From: Talinum fruticosum
Taxonomy: Eukaryota > Streptophyta > Magnoliopsida > Caryophyllales > Talinaceae
NCBI GenBank assembly: GCA_021018815.1
Contig: JAITYX010000030.1
Coordinates: forward strand, 945,001 to 1,009,000
Direction of reading: 5' to 3'
Length of the DNA: 64,000 nt
Shown: positions 37,374-48,848 of the stretch, piece by piece
Layout of the letters: each line of letters starts with the position of its first letter
Position numbering within the stretch: position 1 is the stretch's first letter
Position numbers and translations under genes: made by a program
The notes under the pieces: generated by a model
What the model saw: the letters and a program-made list of their open reading frames with translations, nothing else
What the model was told of the DNA's origin: nothing
Database searches by the model: none

Positions 37374-40300
37374 ATGAGGGCAATGGAGGCCAAAGTTGAT
37401 ACCGAGGCTCCGGAGCTCAAGCTTAGAATCGAGGAAAAAGATGGCTGTTACGATATTCTACGGCAATGCCATGATTCATCGGAGGAGGGTTGTTCGGGAT
37501 ACCCATCGGAACCTTCGACACCCAGATTAAGATACGGGTTCTTCTGTAAATGTGCCCAAATTTTCTTACTTTTGGCATTCTTGGGGGTATTGCCTTCGTT
37601 TTTTTCAAATGGGTCGGACCTTTCTCTATGAACAAGGTGAATTGTTCTTCTCTATTCAGATAAACATTTGTATTTGTTTATTTATCATATATTTTTATTT
37701 ATATGTCAGACTCAGGTCAATGCAGGTTGATAGGCCCCCTTTTTAAATCGGTTTTGAAGGATGTTGTGGTTTGTGAATTGAGGTTCTTGGGGTGTGATTG
37801 GATTAGAAGGTGTTTTGGGGTTAATAAGGAAAGTTTCATTGATAAACATATGTGTTTTTGGGCTTCTAAATGGCTAATTCTTGAGCCACCAAATTAAAAT
37901 ATGTGATGCAAGTTTTGGTTACTCAGTCTTGTTTGAATGCATTTTATATGCCAAGTTATGCTTTCATTTACTCTAGTCCTCACAAGGATTGTTCAATCTC
38001 TCTCCAGGGAATTATACCTATTATAAACTGGGAGAGATCAACCTTCACAGCGCCGGTACTTGCATGTATATTGTTCACAACCGTGGCATTATTTCCTAGT
38101 TTTATCTTGCCATCAACTCCTTCTATGTGGGTGGCTGGGATGACTTTTGGCTATGGTTATGGCTTTCTTCTAATTATGTCAGCTGTGTTAATTGGGGTTT
38201 CGCTGCCCTACCTCATCGGTTCCCTCATTCACCACAAAATCCAAGTTGGTACCTTCTGTTGTGATGAATGTTTTTTCGTGTTTTGTATTAGAGGCTTTTG
38301 TTCTAGATTTTCGTACTTAATCCTTTCTTGTGCTTGAATAGGTTTGGTTGGAAAGGTACCCAAAGAACGCTTCTCTTATAAGATTAGCTGGTGAGGGAGA
38401 TTGGCTCGATCAATTTCGAGCTGTGGCTTTGATAAGAATTTCGCCTTTCCCTTACATCATATACAATTACTGTGCTGTGGCAACTAATGTTAAATATGCA
38501 CCTTATATCTTGGGCTCCATGTTGGGAATGATACCTGATGTTTTCGTGGCTATCTACACGTAAGTTTATCACTGCTTATCTATGAATGCTGTTTTGTTTG
38601 GGTTTGATGTCAAGTATTTGCTTTTAGTGATATCAGAGTTGCATTGTCCCTTTGTATCTGGAACTGCAAAATAGATTCTGTGTTTCAGTTTCAGTAGTTC
38701 GTTGTTATCCATTCAATGTCCTAGTACTCTAGCTATCCAAAAATAGGTACCTCGTCTTGTAAATAAGTAATGATATGTTGCAATCTATTTGGAGACATTA
38801 TTGAAAAGGAAAGTGATGAAAGAGAAGATGAACCATGTGATTAACATTCAAGTATTCAACAAAGCTTATCCATATGTGATTTGTTTCTCTTTTTATCCAT
38901 ATCATTTTTGGAAAGATCGCTAGATGAGCCATTGAAAGGTTAGAATTAGGATTGATTGATGTCTGGTTGCTTTGAGGCCTTACCTATATTCCATTACTAA
39001 AAGGTTCAAAAAGTCAATGGGTATCTATTACATGTTTGAAACTTTTGGAATGAACTGTAAGATGAACCACCTTATTCAATTCGAAGTTAAGCACCTCGTG
39101 ATTCTGTTAAAATTTGGACTCTGCTTTACTTGCTGCATTTAGTTTAGGTCTTGACAAACTGGGTCAGATTATTGTCTTTGTAATTGATGAATGGATATAT
39201 ATTGAGCAGTCATTTTTATAGCAACTTGCTTGAGTAATGCTTGTGACTCAGTCAAAGTAACCCTTTGTTGCTTAAACCCAAGTTTATTGCTTTATCAGCT
39301 ATGCATATTTGCTTCCATGTTCATTTCCTTCAGATCTTTCACTACTTTCTGACCTTGTAATGGTGAAGCATGGAAGAATATGGATTAAAAGTGTGAACAG
39401 TGAAAACAAATGCAGTAAATGGCTGGTCACTTAAAGCTATGAGACTTTCTTATTTGCAGAAATTCGAGCCATCATAAGGATAAAAGTGACCGCTACATCG
39501 ATCTTTAACTCTTTGTTTTCAATAATATGGCCAGTTTGGTAGCTTGATAGGCTATAAACTGTAAGAAGGATTCACTTTGGGTGTTGTTGATTGAGATTTT
39601 GTGTAATGTGGCTCCATTGTCAGCTTATGAAAACATCAATGCCTCTGCTGTTGTTGCACACATTATCTTGAAAGATCCCAATTATTTTGAAAGATCCATG
39701 ATAGCAAAAATCAGAAAGTCAGCTGAAAGTGAAGCAGAATACTTCAAAAATACATTATAACATAAATATCAAATACAACTTCCAAAAGTAAAACAAAGAC
39801 AGTCTAGCAGTTTTGGCTTGGTGAGTATAAGTTGTGCAATTGAGAACTCTTGTTGACCATTGAGAGTCAGGAGCATCACTAGTGACCAAAGGGAAGAGGA
39901 ACTCTAGCTTTCATTCAATTTTGAGAGGATGTCTTGTAGCATGTAGTCAAACATGTTGAAGTGGAAGAATGTATTGCATTAATGCTTTGAGGTGCAAGGA
40001 AAAGAGTCAGATATACAGTGGGGAGTTCAATTTTTTAAGGAGCATGTGGGGGCATACAATTAGTGGATCAAACGTACTTAAGTGGTTTAGCTTTAGTTTA
40101 ATTGGTGATTACAATATACCTTACATTGGGTTAATTACCCTCACCTTTGTTTTTTTATTCGGGTGGGGGGTTGATGAAAGTCTGAGCGTTGGGGTTGCCA
40201 AACTAGAAGCCTTCTCTATCATAGCTAGGGATACCTTTACGGAGGGGGTGATGAGGATGATAAGGGAGGGGATTTGAACCCCTCACTTCCCTAAGGTGGG

Positions 40301-41521
40301 TGGCTCTAGACCACCACTTTGGTGGTTACATTGCATTGATTATTGTTGGAATTCAATTAATTAGCTGATACCCTCCTGTCCATATAGACATTCAAATTAA
40401 TGAAACAGCTGATACCTGCATTCAGCAAGTATCTCCACTGCACCTGATGTGAAGCACATTGAAGTGTTCTCAGGCTGGAATGGAGCATTGGATATTCAGC
40501 TGTTGTTGAAGCACCCAGGGATCTTCATTTCCATAAATATTTTAACAAAGGACTCTTCTTCCCTTAGGTGTATCTACCAGCTTTTACTCATAGAGGTTCA
40601 AGTTTTTGGTAAAGGTTCATCAATACTCTAGTATCTTAGTTACAATTGGATAAATTTGCTGTGTAACCCCTCCCCCTAGAAGAGGTGAGAGAGAGAGAGA
40701 GAGAGGAGGCTTCAACGATCTCATGGGGATGGCTTGGTATTCAACACATGATGAGTGATCTTGGAGATGATTAAAATGTGGGGAGATGCTCAAGTCATCA
40801 AGTAAGTTGTCATGGAGATCACGAAAGGCAGAAGTGAAATCCCCATCTGATCATAGGAAATACTAGGATATTGTACATGATTTGTATGAATCTTTGCTTT
40901 TCAAAAGTGACTTTTTAATTTTTCTTCACTCAGAAGCTCAGTTAAGCTTGCTGCTATATCATTGATTATCAACCCACCTTAAACTGCCTTTGGATTTCCA
41001 TAAACACCCGCCTCCCAAAACCCGGTAGCTGTGCTGTTCTGATCAAATTGTCTCATATTATCAACCATGACTTAGCTCGTGTTGCATTTTGAACCGATTT
41101 GGTGTTTATTTGGGTTACTTTCAGACTGTACCAAAGCCGGGTACATCAATTTGTTGGACTTGTTTACAATCCCCAACTCTATGTTCATGAGCATCGACTG
41201 AAGTTCTCTTCGTATCTTCCTTTTGCTGCCATGCCTATATTGCCATCATGAATTTTTTCCCTTCTGGCTGTGATGTGGCAAGCTCAATTAGACAGTTTCA
41301 AGTTCACCTTCATCATTGTCATTGCGCTTTCTTTTTGCAGTGGTATATTGATCAAGACTTTGGCTGATGCATCAGGGGCACATCATTCACTTTCTGCCGA
41401 GGAAATTATAGTAAATGTTGTCGGATTTTCCATCACAGTGGCTACAGCAATCATCTGCACCATTTTTGCTAAGAGAAGGCTCAGGGACACGCCAAGTGAA
41501 GAGGAGCCACTTCTGCACTGA
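37374..41521 (+). CDS. TVP38/TMEM64 (DedA-like, SNARE-associated) membrane protein
   Basis: This is a multi-pass membrane protein of the VTT/DedA superfamily, probably of the Golgi/endosomal system. Related proteins are linked to lipid scrambling and vesicle traffic; the plant role is inferred. Exons: 37374-37636, 38008-38244, 38342-38559 and 41341-41521, all GT-AG with consistent phases, giving about 299 residues. A soluble N-terminus is followed by a first membrane segment (CAQIFLLLAFLGG). Exon 2 reads INWERSTFTAPVLACILFTT and STPSMWVAGMTFGYGYGF. Exon 3 carries the conserved core AGEGDWLDQFRAVALIRISP and FPYIIYNYCAVATNVKYAP. Exon 4 holds the last segment and the tail EEEPLLH. In exon 1 the frame breaks at the G run 37583-37587. 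Adding one G gives LGGIAFVFFKWVGPF, as in family members, and joins exon 2 in phase. Without it the frame stops soon after 37620. Intron 3 is about 2.8 kb and contains a SINE-like insert. Confidence 0.9.
38560..41340 (+). other. Long intron 3 of the TVP38-like gene
   Basis: An intron of about 2.78 kb (GTAAGT...TTGCAG), against 97 and 371 bp for the other two. It has no coding continuation; its plus frames at 39969-40277 and 40449-40631 lack domains. It holds a tRNA-like insert near 40.27-40.33 kb and a short (GA)n near 40.69 kb. Confidence 0.75.
40140..40335 (-). repeat. tRNA-derived SINE candidate in intron
   Basis: On the minus strand, AAGTGGTGGTCTAGAGC resembles a tRNA D-arm with box A. 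About 35 bp further, AGGGGTTCAAATCCCCT is a perfect T-arm with box B (GGTTCAAATCC). The segment between does not form a standard anticodon arm and there is no acceptor stem, so it is not a functional tRNA gene. The downstream body contains a poly(A)-like AATAAAAAAACAAA, as a SINE would. Flanking duplications were not confirmed. Confidence 0.4.
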
Positions 41522-42390
41522 GCTTTTCATTCTACCTCAGATTTGGGAAGCATTGTCTGCCCAGACAGTTTTGCATACTGTGATTCGAGAGTGTAAATAT
41601 GGTAGAGCATTGTTTGATCCACACGGGAGTCAATGGTGATGCAACATGTCAGCACATGAGAGATGGCTCTCGGACATACATGATGGTTCATGCGATTCAG
41701 CTAACTGCTATAACAGATTGGTTTTTTCAAAGGGACATGAAATCCATCTATGTTACCCGCTCTGATGCTTTCTGCTCTTCCCCTTTCCCAGAGCTACTAC
41801 TTGTACATACATTTCATTCATTTCTCTGGCTCTGGAGCTGAGAGGAAATCCCCGAACATTGTTGTCACTGTGTTTCTAATTGTCGTCTGTATTTGACAGT
41901 TTGTCCCTGTGTTTTAAAAGGGAACCCCAAAAGAAATGTCTATGAAGATGGAGTTCGAATCCAAATCCTGCGTACCAAAGCGAAGGATTTTATTGGTTGA
42001 CGAAACGAAGCTCTTTGAACATGTCAGTCTATGTCATCTCTTGAATTTGAGCCAATTAAGCAGATCACGATTAGGATAATGATTTGTTGAGTCCAAGGGA
42101 AGTATAAATGCATGAAAGCAAATGCTGTGATAATGAAGTTCCGCGTTGATAAAGGATGGTTGACAGGTAGATTTGCACCATATGAGTACGGCTCATGACA
42201 TATACAAATTATACCATATATTCAAGCTTACAGGTCCAAATTACCATATATGATCTTTTATTTTAATTTTTTAAAATTCACCCCTTATTTTTACAATTTT
42301 TCTTTTAAATTGTGTAATGTCGTTAGATCCACAACATAAGTATTACATAATGATAAAGTCCAGGTTGTATCAACAATATTTCTTTACCAC

Positions 42391-42591
42391 TAGGGGCCTG
42401 TTCATTGCCCTTGATAGTGTATTGACAGTGTATCACATACTATTGTCTACAAAAATTATCTCTCTTTACTACTACCTCCCGTTTCTTACAGTTCTCTACA
42501 GTTACTTACTGTTCATATCGCGTAGATAAACCTATCCTAACAGTATAATGGTGAGAGAGCCAGCATATCAGAATTGCACCAAACGGACCTA
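42391..42591. repeat. Short MITE-like element, TAGGGGCCTGTTCATTGC / GCACCAAACGGACCTA ends
   Basis: The reverse complement of the right end is TAGGTCCGTTTGGTGC, an imperfect match to the left end. Total length is about 201 bp, with no coding frame of note. GGGCCTGTTTGG-type ends are common in plant hAT and PIF/Harbinger MITEs. No target duplication was verified. Confidence 0.45.
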
Positions 42592-43761
42592 ACAAGCTAG
42601 CATGTCTACATCAACAATGTATTCCAAGCCGTTGGTGTGTTGAGTTAAAGACGTTAAGTATGGTGTTTAGTTAGCCAAAAGTACTAACGAAACGAAGAAG
42701 GGGTTGTTACAAAGTAGATTTCCGTCCCTATTATTATGTTATGTGCTGTTCACTGCTTTACTTTAATCTCCCTCTCTCTCCACCTTCACCTACTCGTTCT
42801 TGTGTTTGTTGTGGGTATTAATTTATTCCTCCTTGCTAATGAGGACCGTCAAATGCTACATAACGGCCAAAAATAATTGGTATTATTCAATGTTTGCGAT
42901 TGACTAATTAACAATCTATCTCATATCATAACTTAAGTGTGTCAAGTTTGGTCTAATATTTGGTGTTGTATTTAATGTTAGTGCAAAGCATATATGACCA
43001 AATCGGATATTTGGACATGAATCTCATAACCAAACTATATTGAATAACGGGATCGAATTCGGAGTCGGAATGCCTAAAACTTTGTAAGTTATACTTCTAC
43101 TTCGAAAAATTATATCCGAAATTATATCCAAAAATCTGAGTTTTCTATCTTAGGACCCCATCATCTAGATCTTGATGTAAACTTTGGAGATTTTAGGATG
43201 ACATTATACTCTAAATATGTATTGTTTGAATTGTCTAAACTCTTGTTAGAGTTTCCAAACCGAAATTCTATTAGATTTTCGAATAGGACATGCATATTTG
43301 ATTGACCGAAATTTAAATTTGACGAAACTTATGTGTTAGCACCCGATTTATGTGAAGCACACAAATTTAGTTAGTGTATATAGAATGGTTGTAAACAGAT
43401 GAACACTCTAACACTCCAATACAATAGATCCAATACCAAATGAAATCCTTAGAATTACAAGTAAGATATCAAAAATATGATCCTCATCAACTGTTATTTA
43501 TAGAGAGACTTTATTCAAATATAACATTCATTTATCAATTACGTCATTCATCCAAAAGAAGTTTTTTATTCACAATATGATACTAATGGTAATGTTTCTC
43601 CAACTTTTCTCTTTCCTACAAATATATATTTTATTTACATTTTTCTAATTTAAAGTTAAAGGGGTTTTATTAAAATTATTCATGATGTAGTTATATATAG
43701 GTTAGAAATTTAAAAACTTAATATCTTGATATATATTTTTTGACGTGAAAGATGGCTATCT

Positions 43762-43762
<1 letters not shown>

Positions 43763-43824
<62 letters not shown>
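43763..43824. repeat. (AT)n microsatellite
   Basis: About 31 uninterrupted AT units. Confidence 0.95.
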
Positions 43825-43826
<2 letters not shown>

Positions 43827-44280
43827 TCTATTCTTCCAATCTCATCACCAAAACTTTTTCTAAAATAAACCAGATTTCAGATTAATGAAAATATGGACAA
43901 GTCTATGTTATAATAAGTCAAAAAAATAATAAGAAATGCTACTACCCATAATCATTTGTATTCTGCCCGTCCAAGTTAAAAAGAGGACGACTGTCATCTC
44001 AGTTGTCGTCCTCAGAGCAGAAACTTCGCAGCCAAAGCAAAAAAGAAAGGCAATTATAATCAAAAATCAAAATAAACTAACTGGTTTGGTCAAAATGACC
44101 AAAATACCTAAATCATCATCATCAACAACCAAGCTCAAAATCCCACCATTGGAAATCAATAACCCCCTCCCCCACCAAGAAAATAAATAAAAAAAAAGAT
44201 CAAAATTTTTTCCACACACTGTCCTGTGGGCTGTGTCTTTCATCTCACATTGAATTTGAGGTGGTTTGGTTTAAGCATTT

Positions 44281-44376
44281 AATGTTAATGATGTCTGAGT
44301 AGTTGTTGAGCAAAACCCCATATGAATGCCATTCCATCTTGCTCAGTTATTATGAGAGAGAAACCCAAAAACAAGT

Positions 44377-44411
<35 letters not shown>

Positions 44412-45122
44412 CAATTGGAGGGGAGGGCAAACTCTACAGCATGGGATTTATTTTTCTTTAATTCATTGCCCAGAAACACAGTACAGACAGGAAAGAGAAA
44501 GAGAAGAGAGAAAGGGAAGGGCACGTGGTGAGTTTATCAGCTTGTGGTCACCATTGTTGTATTTGTAAGCTTTTGATAGCAAACTTCTTATTCAATTGCT
44601 TCACCTGCTCGCTTTCCAGCTCTATGCCCACCAACTTCCATTTCCCCCTTTTTTTGGTGGGATTTTTAGGTTGCCCACACATTTCCTGCCCATAAAGAAA
44701 AAACAAAGAAAAAATCTTTCAGTGATTAGATTGGCTTCTTCTTCTTCTCATTGTAATTTCTCATAGAAAAAGCCTAAACCCATTTTCTTCTGCAAATCCT
44801 TATTCAATTTCTTTTCCATTTCCCTCACAAATGTGCCCACCCATCAATGTTGCCCTTGCTTATGATTTTTGGACCACTTCAAAATTGACTAGTTAAGACC
44901 CCCTTTTAATACAAAAGGGAAAAGAAAATGCTAGTATTTGCAGTACTGCTATGAAAATGGCTGTCATATTTGTCTTTGTTCTATTTTGCAGATTCCAAAA
45001 GCTCAAATTCCTTGAACCCTTCTTCCCCCATTATCACAAATTTCAAGTCCTAACCAAAATCTGGGCTGGCAAAGTATAATGCCGATTGGGGGAACTGGGC
45101 TTTTCTTTTGGGCACTGCGAGC
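44281..45122 (+). promoter_or_regulatory. LRR-RLK promoter and 5' leader
   Basis: The region upstream of the receptor kinase start includes an (AG)13 tract at 44381-44406 and pyrimidine-rich stretches (TTCTTCTTCTTCTC at about 44730-44744) typical of plant leaders. No clear TATA box could be chosen. Confidence 0.4.
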
Positions 45123-47865
45123 ATGAGAAAATTCCAAAGGCAGAAGATTGATGGAGTTCTTCTTCTGCTCTTCCTGTTTGTTCTGATTCTGGAATTCATT
45201 CTGGTTTGCCCAGCAACTGAGAGAGAGAAAGCGATATTGCTTCAATTCAAGGCCAATGTGTCGAATGACCCACTTAATGCCTTGAGTTCCTGGGTTCCTT
45301 CCGGTGATCCTTGCCAAAATTACACTGGTATAGTTTGTGATTCTGCCCAAAATGTTGTAAAGATTGTATTGTGGAATTGTAGCCTTTCTGGGGTTCTATC
45401 ACCTGCATTGTCTGGGTTGAAGTCTCTCCGCACTCTCACTTTATTTGGCAATAGATTTACTGGAAATATTCCAGAAGAGTATGGCCAGCTCAAATCTCTT
45501 TGGAAGTTGAATTTAAGCTCCAATGCCCTTTCTGGGTCAATCCCAGAATATCTCGGGGAGCTGGGAAATTTGAGGTTCTTGGATTTATCCAGAAATGATT
45601 TCTCAGGGGAAATACCACCCAACTTGTTTGCAAATTGTAGCAAAATGAAGTTCCTTTCTCTGTCCAACAACAACCTCACAGGTACAGTTCCTGATTCTGT
45701 TCTAAATTGCTCAAATCTTATTGGTTTTGATGTGTCTCATAATGTGCTGAGCGGGAATATCCCTTCTCGAATTTGTGAGCTTCCCAATTTGGCATTCTTG
45801 TCCTTGAGGAGAAATGTGTTTGCTGGGAGTGTTGAAGGGAAGCTATCAGATTGTAATAGTTTAGAGTTTTTGGATATCAGTAGCAATATGTTCAATGGGC
45901 AGGCGCCATTTGATCGATTTGGATTGGTAAATATGACTTATTTCAATGTTTCCCATAATGGGTTTCAAGGAGAGATCCCCGAGATCAGTAAATGTAGTGA
46001 GAGAATGCAATATTTTGATGCATCATGGAATAACTTGGATGGGATGATCCCTCAAGGGATCAGTAGCTGCACAAGTCTTCGAATTCTAGACTTGGAGAGC
46101 AATAGGGTAACAGGGATTATCCCCACTGGAATTGGGAATTTAAGCAGCCTTTCAATCATTAGGTTGGGGAATAACTCAATAGATGGGACGATTCCATCGG
46201 AAATTGGGAATATTGAGCTATTACAAGTTCTTAATTTGCACGACCTTCATCTTCATGGTCAAATCCCAAGTGAAGTTACCCATTGCCGTTTTCTTCTTCA
46301 GCTGTAAGTCATCTCATTCCTATTTGCTGCCATTGAGCATAGTTTTAACCTCTGCATTGCTTTGCATTGAACTTAAGAAGCATTTGTGATGTTTGCTCCT
46401 GCAGGGACCTTTCAGGCAATTCATTAGAAGGTCAAATCCCTCAAACGTTGTTCAACATGACATACCTTTTGATTCTTGACCTTCATGGAAATCGACTCAA
46501 TGGTAGCATTCCATCAAGTATCGGAATCCTATCAGGGATCCAATATTTTGATCTTTCAGGAAATTTGCTTTCAGGGTCAATACCCGCTTCATTGGGGAAC
46601 TTAACAAGGCTAACTCATTTTAATGTTTCTTACAACCGGCTGTCGGGGAGATCCCTCAAATTCCCAGCCTAGTGAACTTTGGGTACACTGCATTTTTCCA
46701 TAACCCCGGACTGTGTGGCCGTCCTCTGGAAAACTGCTCAGGTCAGATGTCGAAAAAGCTAAGGCACTCACAGTTTCTGCTATTGTTGCAATTGTTGCTG
46801 CTGCTATAATCATTATTGGGGTTTGTATTATTACTATTTTGAACAAGAGGGCACGCAAGAGAAGGAAAGAAGCTGAAACAATGGTTGTAGAAAGCACGCC
46901 TCTCCCTTCAACAGAATCTAATGTTATCATTGGGAAGTTGGTTTTGTTCAGCAAAAGTTTACCCTCCAAGTATGAAGATTGGGAGGCTGGCACCAGAGCT
47001 TTGCTTGACAAGGAACGCCTGGTTGGCGGTGGGTCCTTGGGCACAGTGTATAGAACCAGTTTTGAAGGTGGGATTTCAATTGCAGTGAAGAAGCTAGAGA
47101 CTCTGGGAAGAATAAAAAACCAGGATGAATTTGAGCAGGAAATCGGAAGGTTAGGAAATATACAACACCCAAATCTGGTAGCTCTTCAAGGATATTACTG
47201 GTCTTCGACAATGCAATTGATTCTTTCTGAATTTATCCCGAACGGTAACTTGTATGATAATTTGCATGGCTTCAATCAGCCAAGCACTAGCGCTCGTGGT
47301 GCAAATAATGAATTGCATTGGGACAGAAGGTTTGAGATTGCCCTTGGAACTGCTAGAGCCCTTGCTTACCTTCACCATGATTGTAGACCCCCATTCTTCA
47401 CCTGAATCTTAAGTCCACAAACATACTCTTGGATGAAAATTATGAGGCCAAGTTATCTGACTATGGGCTGGCAAAGCTGCTACCAATGTTTGATAATTAT
47501 GGTCTCACAAAGTTTCACAATGCAGTCGGTTATATTGCACCTGAGCTAGCACAAAGTTCAAGGCCAAGCGATAAGTGTGATGTATATAGTTACGGGGTTG
47601 TGTTGCTGGAACTGGTAACTGGGAGGAAGCCTGTGGAGAGCCCTTCGTCAAGTGAGGTTGTGGTTTTGCGTGACTTTGTAAGGGAAGTATTGGAGAGTGG
47701 GTCTGCCTCTGATTGCTTTGACAGAAGGTTGAGGAATTTTGCTGAAAATGAGCTAATTCAAGTTATGAAACTTGGGCTTTTTGTACTTCTGAGGTTCCTT
47801 CAAAGAGACCGAACATGGCTGAAGTTGTCCAGTTCCTCGAGTCAATTACGAATCATAGTACTTGA
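45123..47865 (+). CDS. LRR receptor-like kinase (At1g12460/At1g62950 type), frameshifted in this sequence
   Basis: This is a plasma-membrane leucine-rich-repeat receptor kinase. Exon 1 is 45123-46303, a 101-bp intron follows, and exon 2 is 46405-47865. The ATG at 45123 starts a signal peptide (VLLLLFLFVLILEFILV). An LRRNT cap follows (WVPSGDPCQNYTGIVCD), then about 20 LRRs (for example LNLSSNALSGSIPEYLGEL), a membrane helix (AIVAIVAAAIIIIGVCI) and a kinase domain. The kinase has a Gly loop (VGGGSLGTVY) and the ATP-binding Lys (IAVKKLETL). The catalytic loop reads HLNLKSTN instead of HRDLKxxN and the metal site is DYG, so it is an atypical, possibly inactive kinase, as in its Arabidopsis relatives. 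Four one-base frameshifts lie in homopolymers: G 46645-46648, A 46753-46757, C 47388-47392 and T 47778-47782. One added base at each gives a continuous product of about 881 residues, the family length, ending at TGA 47863-47865. Confidence 0.92.
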
Positions 47866-48200
47866 AGGTGAAGAGGCATGGTGTTTTGTGCAGTGTACTG
47901 AAGTAGATAGAGTAGCTAGGAGGTATTGTGGATAACTGGATTCCTGTTGAAAGGATTAGTTAGGGGTGCTTTTTGCTTCTTAGGGGAGTACAGCACAGAT
48001 TCTTTGTATTCATTCTTTTCTTTGATCATCATCCATTGTTGTGACACCATAGCTTCTGCAATAAATTCATTCATTTGTTGTTTTGTATGGCTATGCACTT
48101 GATAAGCGACAAACCCCCTTTTCTTTACTTCAATTTCTTCTGTCTAATTGCGAGCATTCCGAACATAACTCATGATCGTCTAAATAGATATGCTAACTTT
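47866..48200 (+). other. LRR-RLK 3' untranslated region
   Basis: The sequence downstream of the repaired stop includes an AATAAA at 48060-48065, a likely polyadenylation signal about 195 bp after the stop. The apparent coding frame to 47935 is only the shifted frame running on. Confidence 0.5.
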
Positions 48201-48241
48201 TGAGAAAATGGGTGTATTTTTCACTTGAACATGTATCCATG

Positions 48242-48510
48242 TCAGGCACTTGTAACTAAGCATAACATATATGCAGGGTTCTGCAATCCTGCAAAAACTT
48301 CAGCATGCAAATCAGTTATTAGCATTGCCTCATTAGCCTGCAAAATGTCAGCAACAAAGTTTGAGTTGGAAATGAGAACAACGTTCCAATTGCAACTTAG
48401 GATCTCATTGCACAGAAACTTATCCTCTTCCACTATGCTCCCCTTTGTAAAATTTACCAAATTTCAAGTCTCTCTTTGTAAGACCCAATCAATACCCTGT
48501 TGTTCCTGCA
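48242..48510 (-). other. Exon-like minus-strand stretch, unidentified
   Basis: An acceptor-like GGTGCTGCAG on the minus strand is followed by a frame that hits one TGA and then stays open for 73 codons (for example GSIVEEDKFLCNEILSCNW and VVLISNSNFVADILQANEA) to a stop near 48242. The composition is protein-like but no family is recognised. It may be a decayed exon or the 3' part of a non-coding transcript. Confidence is low. Confidence 0.25.
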
Positions 48511-48554
48511 GCACCCCCATAATTTTCATATGCATTTTTTGTTACCTTTCTTTA

Positions 48555-48848
48555 TCAGCATGGAAGAATGCTTGAACGAGTCCTGAATCTGAAAGCATTG
48601 GTACCAACAGCAGCCCCTGATACTGTTATAAGTAATACAGCAAAGATGTGAACTCCTCGTTCCAATATATGACAGTTTTTAGTCATCAGTGAAGGAAGCG
48701 CAGCCTGTTTTCTGTAAATCAAGTGTATAATGTCATTTTTGTATGGCAAGATTGCATAGTTGGGAAATAAGGTATGAGGACATATTGAAGAAGAAAGAAC
48801 ACAGCTGAACAGAGAACAGCTTAATGTAAAGCATGATTTCACAATCAT
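48555..48848 (-). other. Possible small ORF or terminal exon, unidentified
   Basis: The frame is open on the minus strand for 98 codons including the stop. The portion after a TTTACAG acceptor at about 48715 reads KQAALPSLMTKNCHILERG, then a hydrophobic stretch (VHIFAVLLITVSGAAVG) and a short basic tail. A second frame between an internal ACAG and a GTAAC donor is also open (YQGLLLVPMLSDSGLVQAFF). Either could be chance. No family is recognised. Confidence 0.25.

Larger units (their letters stand above)
41522..44280. other. Intergenic spacer and TVP38-like 3' flank
   Basis: The first few hundred bases are probably 3' untranslated sequence. The rest is AT-rich spacer with a 200-bp MITE-like element and a long (AT)n. 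No gene is recognised. Confidence 0.5.

Noticed and set aside
40255..40330. Functional tRNA gene
   Set aside because: It has a good T-arm but no proper anticodon arm or acceptor stem; a SINE-type relic is more likely.
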